DNA of 64,000 nt from Cyanoderma ruficeps (GCA_008694505.1 VZDJ01007747.1:12234400-12298399); one strand, 5' to 3'. Shown: positions 36,401 through 51,480, counted from the stretch's first letter. The notes: generated by a model from the sequence alone, not told the origin. Made by a program: numbers and translations.

Positions 36401-39400
36401 TATGACAGCAATTTAATTAACAAAAAATACTTACTGACTGAGCTCACATGCCAAGAAAAAAATCTGTCATCAATGTGCAAGACACAAAGCACAATCTGAA
36501 GCAAAAACATCCAGTTCATGCAGTTTATCACCACCAACAACATTGCTGTCAGCAAGCAGCAAGACCAAGAGAAGATGAGCAGGTACTGGCAAGGCACATT
36601 ACAATGTCTGGCACACTCCTCTATTAAAGGAGGTGATGAATACCACAGTAAACGAAAGGGCTGCCTATACAACATATGGGAAGTTACGGGAGAAAAGGAA
36701 TGTCAAACAAAAGTATGATTATACGTGCAATATTCCTAAGTGAGAAAATCTGGAACTATACAATAAAGGAAAACAAAAAGGCCTAGACAGATTACAGAAA
36801 TAAGACAGAAAAAAAACCAGAGTCAGCACCTAGAGATGCACAACAAAATTTCCGAGCTCATCGCAAAATATTTCTAAAAATATAAGAAATAGTAAAAAAA
36901 ACAAAAACCAAAAAAACCCTTCCTTTCATCTTTCTTTTCAAGATGCCATGTGTATATTAACAATGCAGTTGGAAGAGAATGACATTAAGATTACTCTATG
37001 AATCATTCAACTGAGTTTTGAGCTATTGCTAGAGCTTGTTCTTCTATTTCAAGATCAAGAGCAGAAAACTGCAAGGAATACAGTTCTCCAAAGAAATTCC
37101 AACACTGGTTTAGTATCCAGGGATAAGACGAATTCCTACAACCTATAAAATTGTTAACATGTTTTCTTTCATCTACTAACTCCAGCAGTGTTTAGATAGC
37201 AAATGTTATTCACTCAAATTTCATCTAAAGGGGCCAGGCAGGATACATCCCACTAAATTCATATAGTTGGCTGAAGAGCTTAATATAAAAGACATAACTT
37301 AAAAGACTTGAGGGTTATTCTCTTTGCAGAAGATAGGACAAGTCACGAAAAACCTCAATTAATCTGACAAAGTTTTTCTAAGCCCCACTCCTCTTTAACT
37401 ACTGAAGGAGCATAGGCCTTTGTCTTGACAACCTTAGTGACATTCTTAATTAGGTGGGATTTATCTGTGTCATAATGTATTCCCTCAGAAATTAACTACT
37501 CCATTCGCTTCTGGGCAATTTGTGGGAAAAAATCTTGTTTCTGGTTTTCAGTTGAGCAATCTGAAATGTCAGAGCACTATGAATCTCACCTTTCCCATTT
37601 CCCAAATCACGGTCTAAAATTACTTACAGCATACACAACTAAACATGTATGAGGACAAGAGATTTTTAGATACTTTCCATAGTTAAGATTGGTTTAAAGG
37701 ATTTTGGACCCATAAGTATATCTGCTGTCTTGGAGAGAAGGTCCTTTATTTCTTACAAATATGGCATGAGGCATACTACATTTCTTGGATGGAGCAGAAT
37801 CTAATCAGAAGCAAGGCCTCCCTCTCTGTCAGATCAGCATTTTTTCCCCAGAATATCCAGTCATGGTCTAATTTTCAGAAATGAGATCTTCATTTCTAAC
37901 ATTCAGAAATAATACATCTGTTCTGGGTGGGAAAGCCAGATGAGCCTGCACCAAACTCTCTTCCTCCTGTTACACAAAGAATCAAATGTCAACATGATGC
38001 AGTTTCGCTGCCTCTAGAATAACTGGTCTGGTAAGGAAAAGATGAAGTGACAAGTTCGCAGATGTTTTTTCAAAACATTTGTGAAGCTTCCATGGATGTT
38101 TTGCAAAATAAAATCCAGAAATATTTTGGGAAGTCCATGTTTTGGTTTAGGCACTCAAGAAAGACGTGTGAAATAGCACATGCTATTGATAGGTAATCAG
38201 GTACCCAGAATTATTTTCAAAGGCAGAAAAATCCTTGTCAGTAATTAAAATAAAATACTAAAATAAAACTAAAGATACAGAAGGTATATGTAAGTGCAGT
38301 TCAGAATATAAAACATCTTTTTCTAAAGCCTCAACAAGGTTCTTTTGAAAAGCAAAGTACAAAGAAATAGAAATACAACTGCCACAATGAGGTCTTTATA
38401 TAATGTTTTGTGATTAAATAAAACAAAAAACAAACCTCCTTTTCCATTTTATAGCATAAAATGAGGGGGAAAGTGTCATTGTATTTCTTTGGTCTTTTTT
38501 TTCTATTGAGTTTGTAAGCAGATATTCTAAAAAAAACGGTGTAAATGAGGCTTTCCATGGCCAAGGGAGCTGAATATAAATAGGAAGGGTATTAAATTGC
38601 AAACAGGAAAACAGTGTTACAGTTGGCTTCAGGCCTGTCTCCCATTCTTTACTAATCATGCTGCAGCACAGTTATATATGACTGTTTATTTAATACTCTA
38701 AAAGCATGTTCAGGCATGGAAAAATGAAGCCTAGAAACAAAGCCATCCCTCCGCAAATGTGACTGGCATTGTCTTACTGCTTTTGTTTTACTTTTCACAG
38801 TAAATTAAATCTGCAAACATTGCCAGTGAGAGTGTTCACTGTCACTTTCACAAGGCCTGTCTCAGATGTGAGAGGCTCTACTCCACGGCAGCACTGACAT
38901 GACTTGGATGCCAACGTCCTGAATGCTCATATCAGCTGATAAGTCAACTACACAGTAACTGGGAAGGTTAGGCTGAGCTATTTCTTTTTCCATTACTTCA
39001 GGCAAAAAAAATTCCTTTTGTCCATTCCGAGCTAGAAAGTGAGCTATTTGCAGCTAAGGAGGGAGGTCAGGAAGGGCACATGAAAAGTTCTTTCAGATGT
39101 TGGCTATTGGTTTTCTTAAAAGTCTGTTTTTCAAAAATATTTTTTAAGAAAGAGAAAAAGATGCTGCTTTTCATATTTCCACACATAGAAAGACAGCTTA
39201 TCCATACAAAGTTAAAATAAATTTTCCTTTTTGAATTTTTTTATTGATTTTTCCCCATTTTTATAATAGGTTTAGTCACAGACATAACAAATTTGTTCAT
39301 GCAAAATATTAATGACATAGAACTGGTGGTGATGGTGAAGCTGAAGGACTTCATTTTCAGATTTTAACATGCTTAAACTTCTATTTAGAAAGACATCAAC

Positions 39401-41815
39401 AATTTTGACGTGGAATCCTGGTCACAACTGGAGGTTTTACAAAGGTGTTTTTAATGTGGAACCATTTTAAAATTTTAATTTTTCAAAACCACAAATATCC
39501 TGTGTGTACATTTCTGTTAGCATTAAGCCACTGCTAAAAGAAACCAAATGTTTAATCTTTGACAGTTTAGATTTTAATATTTACAAAATTACAAGTTCAA
39601 AACTTTATACAAGGAAGCTTTCTTGCAACATGTAGTATCCGCCAACCTCTTTCAATAGCATTATCTCATTTTAGCAACTGTACACAACAAAATTTATTAT
39701 AGTATATTTTTAACAACTGAACAATCTGGCCTTGACACACAATACTGATTTGGTTTCATCCACCTCGCCACTATTATTTTTTTTTGTTCTTAGGTCTCAT
39801 TTCTTTATAGCATTGCATGTGTTGAGGAACTGGACAAATTCTAAACATATCTCTCTTGGATTGAACTATTTTCTAATTCCAAATATATACATATATATTT
39901 AAATCTAAGATTTTCTTTTTCCCTTAAGAGTTTTAAGTATGAGACAATGAAAATCAACCAAGTCAAAAGGACATCAAGTTTTAATTGACATATACTCTCT
40001 ATAGCACAGATACTAAAGCCAGAATAATAATACAAAAATAACTCCAGACATTTGTATAGCAATCTTACTGACACATATAAATGAGACAAACAATCAAACA
40101 GCAGGTTTGTGGGTTTGTGAGTTTTTTTCACCAGGAAAAAGAAAAAAAACTTCCATGGACTTCAAGAATAACGACAACAAGGTATTTAACTCAAACTAAT
40201 TTATGTATTATTGTAATTTGATCATACACAATACACAGCCTTAACCTCAGCTGCACAATGTGTATCAACCCAGGGCTTTTCCAAAGTAAAATACAAACAT
40301 TGCAAATTGCTGATGAGGAAAGTAAACTGTTGAAAGAAATAATGTAATGAAGCACTAATAATAACAGCAATGATATTAACCATAGGATAGCTGTTTAACC
40401 ATTCATTTCTTGTAGACATATGCTATAGAACTACAGTAATTAAAACTGTGAGAGGATGTAGCACTGCTGTGCTGCAATAGTGAGGATGGGCATTCATGGG
40501 AGCTGTGAAGAAAAATAGTGTTCTGAAAATCTTGCTACTCAATACAGAATTGGAACTAACTTAGTAGGTCCTCAGTGAATACAGATTAGAGGCTTCTTTC
40601 CAGAAGATGAAAGCAGTGTTGGCATAAGTAATGACTGTTCTTTATTTAAAATGTTCTAAGTCTTTTTTTTATATATTTATTTAAAGGTTTTAAACCAATC
40701 TTAGTCAAAGTGCCAAAATCTTACAATGATGACAAGAATGAAAGAAAAAGAGACAAAAGACCAGCATTACGGTGGTGCAGATTATATCTACGTAGAGATG
40801 ACCTACAGACTGCATTCCTCAATTTCCAGATCATCTGTGTCCAGTTTAACCTTAAATATCAGGATATTCAAAATACTAGTTTTGATAGTCTTTGTGTGAC
40901 TGGAGGTATCTATTGCTTATATTTGTTTAGACTGCATTCCACTTTATTAAGTGTTGACAGTTGTAGTAGAGAACAGTGGGAAACCCAACTCTGCCTACTA
41001 ATTTATATATATTGTATATCATTAGCATAGAATAAAAAATAAGTGTACTTTAACCCAGATCTATTAGGCAGTATTCATTAATCTAGCATTCATCCTAAAA
41101 TATGAGGTTTTGATGCAGAATGTGTTTTCAGAAATATACAACTCCAACAGCTACCAAGTTCACAGGCCTCTTAGCTTAGATGCAGAACAGTCAAATACCA
41201 AAAGATTAGTTACTTACCTGACACTGAATAGAGACGGTAAAATAATCCCACTTGAAACAGTCAGCAATTTTAGTATGATAAACTTCCATCGAAGTCCTAG
41301 TACAAATCACATTTTTTTGAATCCAAGTTTTCCAGGGTCATAAGTGAATGGTCTCTCCAAACCAGAGACTAACACAGGAGTAAATAATGGGCTGTTTGCC
41401 ATTTAGAAAAAAAAATAGAACCTGATGACAGGTCTCAGCTTGTTCCAAAAAGGAACAGGCAAGATTCCTAAAATAACTGAAAATATTAGTAAGGGAAATA
41501 TTTCATTCCCAGTAGAGCTGGAGGCCTTACAGTTTTGGTCCTGTTCAGTACAGCATATGTTGCTGAGGTAACGAGCTTTCTCACTCAGCTGGTGGAATTC
41601 ATTGCTCCTGAGTAGCAAGAATTATTTAGCATTTAAACAATACAGAGAATATTTATAACACTCTGTTCTCCTTTGCTGTAATTTTTAAGCACTGAACTGA
41701 GGTATCACAAAATATTAAAGACAAACAAAACCAAAAAATAAATATCACAAAGCACTAAAAATATACAAAGCATATTGAATTTGTGGTAAGCAAAAAAGCT
41801 TTCTTAGCCACTTAC

Positions 41816-41972
41816 CCAGGCACTCACACATCTGCCACAAGTGGTGATTTTGAAATCTCCATAGAGATCCTTGATGGCACCAGTTGTAAAGAATCCCTCC
41901 ACCATCAGCAGAATGCCATATACAAAGAATGCAGCTGCTACACCATATATCACGTATTTGAAGATGTCGATC
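41816..41972 (-). CDS. GPM6A: GPM6A coding exon 3 (residues 77-129)
   Basis: This 157-bp exon lies between an acceptor ending ATGCAG and a GTAAGT donor. It starts with the third base of the split leucine codon and ends on a complete tryptophan codon (phase 0). The translation begins IDIFKYVIYGVAAAFFVYGI and carries transmembrane segment 2 (about residues 84-106). The intracellular loop follows, including GAIKDLYGDFKITTCGRCVS, which is highly conserved across M6 and PLP proteins. The end CVSAW joins cleanly to exon 4. Large introns flank it: 12.4 kb on the upstream side and 13.7 kb on the downstream side. Confidence 0.98.
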
Positions 41973-44900
41973 CTGCATAGGAACAGCAAAAATTAATTAT
42001 CTGCATAAATATTTAAAGCTGACTCTGAAATTTCAGGGTGAGATAATCAGAGCCCCTGAGTCTCAAACTTCATGGCTGACAGGAGTCAGTGTAAGTGCTG
42101 ATCTGCCATAATGACAGGTGAAACTGAGGACAGGGATGAACTCTAAAATAAAATTGTATTGATTTAATAAACACTGGGTCATTTAATCTACTTAAATGTA
42201 AAAATGGATCTGTTTAGGTAAGACAGCAAAAATTGTCACATCAATTTAAACGTTAGTTACTTTTCCGTTTTCTTCCTCTAAATGAAATGGGAAAAAAAAA
42301 GGAAGCAAAAATCTGACACATCTCCTAAATCACACATTCTATCTAGCACTTAAGTTATAGAAGATATTTAGTTACAATCTTCAATAAAACTTTCTGCACA
42401 TACAAGTAGTTCTCCAGCTGCAATATCAGTCAGCGCTATCTTCTCATTGTTATTCTCCCACTTATTCTCCAGTGGACAAAGCATTTGACACAGAATAATA
42501 AAGTCATCAAGAGAGGTTCCCTACTTCAAACCAGAAACATATTATTCCAGAACTAATGAGGTCAGGTCATCTGGAATTCTTCTATAATAAGGCTTACAAA
42601 AATCATTTCACAGCCACACAACTGAAGCAATGGAGGGATGGCTTGCATTGTGATGTGCAGAGTCCTAGAAGGCTCAATTCACTACAGAGAGGATCACCTG
42701 GGTTGTGTGCTTGTTCTGCCCAGCACTGCCTCTAAGGTCAACATTGGCTCAAGGAGACTGTGCCTCCTAAACATTCTCTCACAACCAACATTTGTGAAAA
42801 AATTTTCAGCAACACTTCTCTACTCTGGTGTCTAAACTTGGAAACATTCCTACTGACCATAGCCTTAGATCAGCATTTCTACTTGAATTTCTCTAAAAAA
42901 CTACCTACAGTAAATTTTCAGTTTGTTGATGTGACAGGGCTGGAGCTGTGTCACTCTTTATAAAATGGTAATATGCAGATTTAAGATGGCACTAAATTCA
43001 ATCTTATTCTCCAGGTCAAGATAGTGATACCTCCTAACAATGAAAGACAAAAAATAAGGCTGAGAACCATTTGGATCTACCATATGAATTTTGACACATC
43101 ATTATCCACACTGGATGTTTTCTCAAGGCAATGACTAATATTTTTATTGTTATGAAAGGAAATATTTAATGATAACAATTCCTTAGGAGCACATTTCCAT
43201 CATCACTCAAAAGACAACTTACAATACACATTTTACATGTATAATACAATAAAAAAATCTCAAAAACCTGTTAGATTTTCTTTGATCTCGAATGGTTTTC
43301 AAAAGATTCAAAGTCAGGTTCATGTCTACATTAAAAAATGCAATAAAAATGCAGCTAAACGTCTGGCATATTTGGGGATCAGAGAAGTACTATACATGAA
43401 TGCATCTGGAAAAGAGACAGGTTATATTTTCCCCTAACATTCTAATATCAAAGCACTTCCAGCCTTTTTTTTTTAACATTGCTTTTTGATTCAAGCGCAA
43501 ACTAGAGTAAGTTGATTTCTGTATGGAATAGATACTTGAACTCAAAAGGGTGAAAGAAATTTAACACTGTAGATGGTATGAGATGATGCAGATGAAATTT
43601 ATTTTAATATATATAATTCTGATTACATTGCAAAAATCCCATTTCCCTGATTCGACAGTAATTCAGCCATTGTAACATTTTTTAACATCAAAACTGTGTT
43701 TTAAACCCATATTTTTATTAATGATTGAAAAAAAAGGTTGCAAAAACAAATACACAGCAACTTTGTGAGTATTCCAAAAAATCCCTTCCAGTTCCTATAT
43801 TATATACTTTAAACAATTGTGACCTTCACCAGTGGTTGAAGTCTGGGAGTTCTGCCAGCAGCAGCTTCTCTCAGACCTCTATGTGCTCAGTTACAAGCTC
43901 TCATTGCCCTAAAGAGATTAGGACTTTTGAGAAGTCCAGAGACTGTTTCAGTCCTTACAACAGCCCTTTAAACCATCTGTGCTGAGCCTCCCACTGAGCT
44001 GCTTGTGTCAAAAAGTGTACTAAGAGATCTCTGCTTTTCCCTTAGCCTTATGTGCATCTACAGGAATAACTTTCACTTAAGCCTTCCGTTCACAAAAGGA
44101 AAAAATATATATAGCCCAACACTAGCCAAATATAGAAATCTATTTCTTCCCCATCCACTCATTACAGAGAGGTCATAAAATCTCTATTCATCAGAGTACA
44201 CGGGAGGAAATAGCCGAACTTATTCCAAGGGAATAAAGCAGAGTAAAAAGATAAATGAAAATTGCGAGAATCACTCAACTACCTCTGTAAAAGCCAGATA
44301 GAATTGTATTGTAGCATAGCTACATTTAGTGTCTGCTGTATTTAAAGAAAATGTATTACAACAATAACCTATATATATAGTTCTGAAGAGAGCATTGTTA
44401 TTAAGTTATTCTGCAGCATCTAATACAGTTCACATAAACTTTTATTTTCTCATTAAGTTATAATAGATAAAAGATAGACCTGATAAAATGAAAATTGCCT
44501 TTCTTTAAAATAAAATGTGACTATTTGTGGATGAACTCAAGGAGATTAATTGCCATCTGTGCTTCAGAAAATTCTGAAATGCTGCAGATAGAGCATGAGA
44601 GCAACCATGGAGGTAGAAGGGAACGGCAGAAGGGGTGATGAACGTGAGCCAATGGGCAAGATGGGTAAGGACAATGAAAAACAACAAAAAGGACTTACAC
44701 TTGTGTTAAGCTGGAATGGAAGGAAAGAGGTGGGCAATGAGCAAAGAAAGCAGACAAACTGATAAAGATAAAATTTTGGTCTTCTGACAGGATTGGAAAA
44801 ATATACATTATGTGAAAACTAAAGCTACTCTGACCTAGGCTGCTGAGCAGAATAAGTTGAATGATTATCTAAGCATAAAATAATTGTGAAAAGCATCTTG

Positions 44901-47900
44901 AAGTTAGTAAAAGCTTCTTTTTTATTATAGAATAATCTAAACCATATTTTGTATACTGTCTTAATCTGGTAGATTCTCCATGGATTCTGGATCTACTTTT
45001 CTGCACAACACTGTGTTCAGAAATGTTAAAACAAAAATATTACTGTTTTTAAACTGTGATTTAAGTCAAGCTGATCCTTCAATTTTAAGTTCTTTGCCTG
45101 CTGTTAGATAAATAATTTTTCCGTATTAACTAGACTCCTTAATTCATTAGTCTCAATCTGGATTCTATCCAACAAGAAGCATATTTAAAATATCTCTAGA
45201 GAAAACACTTTCTTCTTCTGGCAGAAGGTATTCAGGGAAACCATCAATGCTAACTTCTCAAAGAACAGGTTGAAACTGAGTACCCAGGAGACTATCCCAG
45301 AAGAGACAAGTCAGAGGTGAGTGAAAACATTCTTAGTGAGTCAGACCAATGTTGCAGATTTCCTACTGTGTATTTTCATGGTGTTTTGGCAAATTTAAGT
45401 ATTAACAATTATAATAAATCAGCAAGAAATAAAATAATTTGTTGAATGATCATGTCTATGTTCAGCAGGTTTTTGTGAAAAGTGTGTTAATATTGTTTTG
45501 GAACAATCTACATACTTGCTAGGAATATTTTATTTTTTAAAAATTTAATTAATATTGGACTGCAGTACAGGCATTTAGTTGTAACTAACACCTAAAGTTC
45601 ACACTAGTTTGCCCTGTGACACAATTCTCATGCTGCCCAGAAAAACATTGCATTCAAATAAATTATGTGCGCATTTCAGCCTGAACAAATGACAAAAGCC
45701 TAATATTCCAAAGGTTTTCATTGGCCTACCCACCAGAATACTAGATATTACTGTGGGACTAGTTTTTCTGTACTTATAATTCTGTCTCACATTTCTATTT
45801 CTAAGTTTATAACATAACTTCTCTAATATATACAATGATATTAAGGTATTACAGATGTTAAATAGAATATGATTGCCAGTAAGCTGTACCTAAACTCTCT
45901 GAATGCAGTAGTTTCAGGAAATTACACCTATTTCCAAGCTAAAAAAACCCAAACATAATAAGAAAAATAAAATACCAAAGCAATTAAAGTACTAAAATGT
46001 TAATAAGATTACCCTAGTAAAATATCTAATGAAAAACTGTCTTTTTCTTTTTTTTGCCTGCATAAAAAATTTAGAAGGATGAGAAATACAGGCAAATGTT
46101 ACCATTGGGGTAGAAGGGCTTCTCCTGTTTTGGGGGGTTATTTGGTTTTCAAAATTTTTTTCTCTATCAATTACAGAGGATTTTGAATACTTGATATTTA
46201 CATCTAGAACACACAATCATCTCAGTTACTCTGTAAACCAGAAATGCTGGCCTCCATGCTGATCCTCTTGCCCCCTAAGGGACTGATACTGAGAGAGTGT
46301 TAAGACACTGAGATAGCAGACTCCCTCTTCAAGCTGTCTCAAGCTTTTAGAAATAGTTTGCAAATGCGTTTTTGAAGACAGACAAGATATAAGGGGATGT
46401 TTGCAAGAAAAAAGGTCTGTTTAGGCTATCCAGAAACCAAGCCCCGTGGAACTTTTGAAAAAATGTGCTCAGGAGCTCCTGGAAACCAGCTGGGAACAAT
46501 TTCTTGGTGTCAGTTCATGATACTATTCACTTGAAAACAAGTTGAGCAAAGAAGGTAGCTGGTACCATGAAACAGAGAGAAATTGTTAGGAAAAGGAGAC
46601 AAGCAAAGACAAACTGTAGAAGGAAAATAGGGAGAAAGAAGAATTAATAATAGTCATGTACTACCTGCAATGTAAGAAAAAAAACCCCCAAGTGACAGCC
46701 GAAATGAGATAAAAGAAACTGAAATACTCTCACTGTGAAGGGAAAAAAAAAATGAAAGTACTAAGAAAATGTCAGCTTAAGTCCATGAAGAAGTTTTTCT
46801 AGATTAGGTTACTGAGGAGTCTAACTTCTAAATTTCAGGTGTGAAGAAAATAAAACTGGTATATACAATGCCCAACTTGTTTGGAAATGATAAGAGAAAG
46901 GATTAACATGAGAGAAAGGATAAGATCAAAAAACATCAAAAGGTAATTTTTATTAAAATAGAAAGAAAATACAATAGAAAGAAAAAAAAGACTTTGATTA
47001 TGCATTTCTGGAAGAAATTTTGTGTGTAATCATACAAAACATTTGCTCAAAACTAAAGCCAGATTGTTAGTATTACATAAAGAAGAGATCATGGTACTAA
47101 AATACGCAAGTTACAGTCACATTCTGCAAGGGCCAGATTTTCTTGTTCTACTCTGAAGCAAAGTTGATGTGACATAAGTACCCATTGGTTTTAATTTGTG
47201 ATGCACAACTCTCTACAGGCATGCAGAACAGAACCCTAGATCATCATCCTCTAAAAGTGTGTTGCTTCCTTCCCAGGAATGGAACAGTTGAGTAGAAATT
47301 TCTTGCAGGACATCTAAAAGGCCATACAGAATCCTTAAACTAATGGCAAAGCAAAGGCAGCACAAACCACACCTCTGCTCTATGAATCTTGTAACTTTCT
47401 TGATATAGGAAAAGATCCAGCATAAGAATTTCAGTAATCATGGTAACTTTGAGTACAAAATACTGAATCTTTACTATGAATGAAAGGCAAGGCTTCTCCT
47501 CAACGTTGTTTGGGGATTCCCCAGTGCAACTAGTGCAGAGTACTGTACCAAGTTCTGGTAAAATTACATGATGGTTGTGGTACACTATGGATACAGAAAT
47601 CCCAGGCAACCTTCTATAGCAATAAAGTGTAAAAAGATGTGGCAAAAGCATATTGCAGGATATGTGAGTGTTTCATTAGTACAACCATAAACTTGGAGAC
47701 ATACAAAGTACATACTGACAGGGTAAGACTGACAACTTGTTACTGCATGTCTAGATTGGGATCATAATATGAATTTACCCTTTTCAGATATCCTGTGGAA
47801 CAGAGAGTTAGTTTTGCATGGCACATAAAGCATATTTAGCAATATGGATATTACATATAAATATACACTTTCCATTTTATCTGTTTATAAAGTAAACTAA

Positions 47901-48147
47901 GACCAAAGGGAAATAACAGTGGTTAAAAATGAAAAAGATATTTCTATGGAGATGAACCACCCATAGAGAAAGGGAAAATCACAAGACATGAAGTGATTAT
48001 AGCTAATCTGAGATTCCAGTCAACCAGGAAGGAGAGCTACTTAACACAGTACTAAATAATACAGATGTCTGCTGAAAAGTAGGAAACTCTATTTGCACGG
48101 AAGAAGAGCAATAAATTCTTTATGTATGATCACTCTGCTGGTGTTCA

Positions 48148-48959
48148 CATGCACTGCTATGAATTTTCCAGGTTATTCCAATGGTATTCTCATGTGGTAC
48201 TCTGAATTTCCTTATTCAATTTCATTAAATGTCTTTGCAGGTAATTTCCAAATCCTAAATTTTATTTACATAAGTTCTCACTGGTATTGCCTTTAACAGA
48301 ATACAGAAGACGTTATATAGCAGAGTAGGTGGCGAATTTCAGCACTGTATAATCTTGTAAAGGTCATGTTCTCAGGTGCTGATATTTTTTGTCAGATTTG
48401 ATGCATCTGCCGATGACACCAGATCTAAAATTCTGTGTTCTGCATCTAATATTTAATATGCTGTATTTGTCCAGTGTAGCTATTTATATGTCGCTCTATT
48501 ATTCCAATGAAATAGAAAACTGTTCTCGTTAAGTAAACTGCATCTTCAATGAAACTGTGCTCTCTGTGGTGATTCCTGCCAAACATAGGTCAAGGTTGCA
48601 TTCATTGCAGAGATAACTTCATTCTTCTATACAATGTCAGTTGCTGTTTCCAAACATGCTATGGCAGAGGCCTGCATAAGTTAGCAAATATTTGATACAG
48701 AGCCTTATGTTTTGCTTTCCATAACACAAATCATATTTAAAACATAATGTATTTTCAGATTTAAAGAATGCCAAGCTTTTGCAAGAGATCAGAAATGTAT
48801 AGGGAAAACCAGGTTACTACTATTGTGTACAAAGTAGATGCCTTAAACAGAATCATCACAAAGTCTAATGCAAATGTTTATAAATATCACATTTCATATT
48901 AGCTGTCCTTTATTATGGGATACCATTGGAATAACCTGGAAAATTCATAGCAGTGCATG
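48148..48959. repeat. Perfect 39-bp inverted repeat with 734-bp spacer
   Basis: Positions 48148-48186 and 48921-48959 are exact reverse complements over 39 bases, checked base by base. The arm starts CATGCACTGCTATGAATTTT. Similarity stops at both edges apart from a few bases. Flanks show no target-site duplication (left GGTGTTCA, right GGAAATAA), so a classic terminal-inverted-repeat transposon is not supported. A template switch or local inverted copy is the likelier origin. Confidence 0.95.
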
Positions 48960-50919
48960 GGAAATAACTTTCACAGTATGCCACTAATATAAGTGTAGAA
49001 ATATTGATGATAACATTAATATTTTAGTGCTATCAGCATTTAACTTGCAATAGCAGCAAAGTCAACCAAAATAAAAGACAGCAAATCATAACATCCTTTC
49101 ATCTACCTCTCAAAACATCATTTTTTATCACTAAGAGGGGAGATATAAAAGATTCTGCACCAAATTTTTTTTGCTTTACTCAAATGAAAACAGTTGTACA
49201 CACATACGTATATTTCAAAATACCATCTTTATAAACCCTGACTATACACTAACAGAAAAGCCATCAGCAAGGATCAAACTTGGCCACAGCAGTACCTGAA
49301 ACACAGGTTTCACAATGTGAAAGGAAGGAAATTTTTAGAGCTAGGAAGGTGGCACCAATGCAGTGTCTATAAGACTTTCTGTAGAGAACACAATGACAAC
49401 AGATTTACAGATTACAACTTCATATAGTTTACTATGTGGTTTCTCACCTTTAAAGAAAGTGAATTTACAACGACCTGAATTAGCTTTGACTGTAGTAGAA
49501 AAATGGGTTTAATGTTACTACCAGGGAGATTTCTTCCTTTTCTACTCTAAGAGCATGATTCCCTTGTTCCATGGCCTATATATCACAAACATGTGACAGA
49601 TGGCACTAACTGGCGTTGCGTACTAAAGAGAAAGAACTGGAAAAGGATGCTCTTGGGAAATACACAAAGCATACCTTGTGCTGGTGATTTCCTAAAATCT
49701 GCTTTTGGAATTTGTTCCAAATATCAGAAAAATATAAAAATCCAGCTCATGAGAAACATGCTCGATAACCATATGTCTCTTTCTGCTGACTTTACAGTCT
49801 TATCAAAATCAGTGATTAAGTAAGAAAATCTAGTTATACCTAGTACTTTGCAGATAGCAAAAGTTATGAATAATAACTTTTATGAAGTTATTAGGAGAAT
49901 GGCTGAATACCACATCCCCCTCAAGCAGATTGCTCAGTTTTAGTGAAACCTGCAGAGCTGTTAAACTGACTAAGTCAGCAACACAAACCATTCACCTCTT
50001 GCAGTTAAATATTATAAAAGCAGTTTTCAGGATAATTTAAAGTATCATATGTTTTTCCTTAGGCTTCCTTTGGATCACAAAGAAGTAAAATAGCTACTCT
50101 ACCGCCACTGAAAGAATCCACATCCCCCCCGAAAAGCTTATGACTTCTGCAAATTCCCAAACAGGCATTCCTTCACTTGATGGGGAAGTGGGTGGAGGGA
50201 AACAGCTACCATTAGAACAGTGATAATGTTGATAGCAAAAAATTCCAGAACTATAGGGAATGAAGCTTCCCAAAAGTCATTCAGAAAGCAATATAATTAG
50301 AGGTTAGTCCCAATGAAAAGGCCACATATTGACAATTCTAAATGTTTTTTTCATGGATTTAAAAATTACTGTCTAAAGAGAAAAAAGTCTACCATTCAGC
50401 TATGTGATTTTTGAAGATATGTTCTCTCCATAAGGGATACCTATGTATACAGCATGTGTTCTCATGAATTTGAACACATTTGATTTTTAATAGCTTTCAA
50501 GTATTTGGAGTAGTTATTTTATCTTTCTCCCCTGAAGGAACTAAAGTCAGCCTATAATCCAGTGCTTTGAGACAAAATCCTTTTTTAAAAAATAATATTC
50601 TTTAGAAGTTTTTGGGTTTTGCATCTTATTACAGGCTGAATTTTGGGTTGTACTTTCCCCCTTAAAAAAAATCAAGCAAAACCCCACTCTCTCTACCCTA
50701 ACCAGCATCTCTCTATGTTGCCTCCGTAACTTTGGAATTATTAACCGTGATCCATTCTGTATTTTAACTTGGAAAGCAAACCATAAATTTGAGAAAATGT
50801 ATGTAACTCGCCAGCATCTATAAAATTTAAATGACAGCTGAAAAACTTGTTTATAATTTTTAAATTACATATATTTACCACTTGTCAATATTTCCACAGC
50901 AGATATGATCTGCAGTTGG

Positions 50920-51480
50920 TACACATATACTCTTTGGATTCAGACAGTAGTCCAGGGAGATGGAATGAGGGACCAGTCTGCAGGACCAGCACTTGGATCA
51001 CCTCTTTTATTCCACAGGGCTGTTGCTCTTGGCTGAATCCCCAAGGGCTGAATGCTCCAAGGGAACTTTGCTACTTATTGCAGTTTCTTAATGAATTAAT
51101 TTCTCTCCAAGTGTCAAGGCATCATGTAGGGTGTGGGCAGCCCAGAGGAGCCCCAACCCCGTGGCCAGGAGTGTCTGTGGTGAGGGTCTGAACCCCTTGG
51201 GCTTCACTGAAATGTGGTCCTGGACTATGGGAAGCTTGAGGGGAGGCCCTAAGAGTGGCCAGGTGGGGACAGTAAGGGCTGTTGATGCCCTCAGGACATT
51301 GATATGGATGTTTCTGAATGGCCTTTTAAGATCTAGGTATTTAGGATTTATTTTAGAGTGTTTAGAGAGTGTTTCAGATTTTGTTTATGCCCTCATTACA
51401 CCCTGCTTTCTCTAAAGGGGTCCACTGCTTCTAAACTACAGCCAGTAGCTGCATTGGCAGTGATAAAAGGTACAGGGTGG
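50920..51480. other. Unassigned GC-richer block, possible old transposon
   Basis: This stretch, especially 51,117-51,300, is clearly richer in G and C than the DNA around it and has several overlapping open frames, none with recognisable protein similarity. Its texture resembles remnants of an LTR or other dispersed element, but I cannot name a family. Confidence 0.3.

Larger units (their letters stand above)
28066..41815 (-). other. GPM6A: GPM6A intron between exons 3 and 4 (13.7 kb)
   Basis: The largest complete intron here. It contains a short degenerate minisatellite near exon 4 (28140-28206), a poly(T) run with an N (29158-29188) and a 13-bp stem inverted repeat (33381-33412). A moderately GC-richer patch lies at about 32,740-33,020, where both strands stay open for some length. 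I see no exon with splice sites and no clear transposon. AT-rich sequence fills the remainder. Confidence 0.92.

Noticed and set aside
48148..48959. hAT or mariner-type DNA transposon
   Set aside because: Ends lack family-typical bases, there is no TA or 8-bp target duplication, and the interior has no transposase-like frame.
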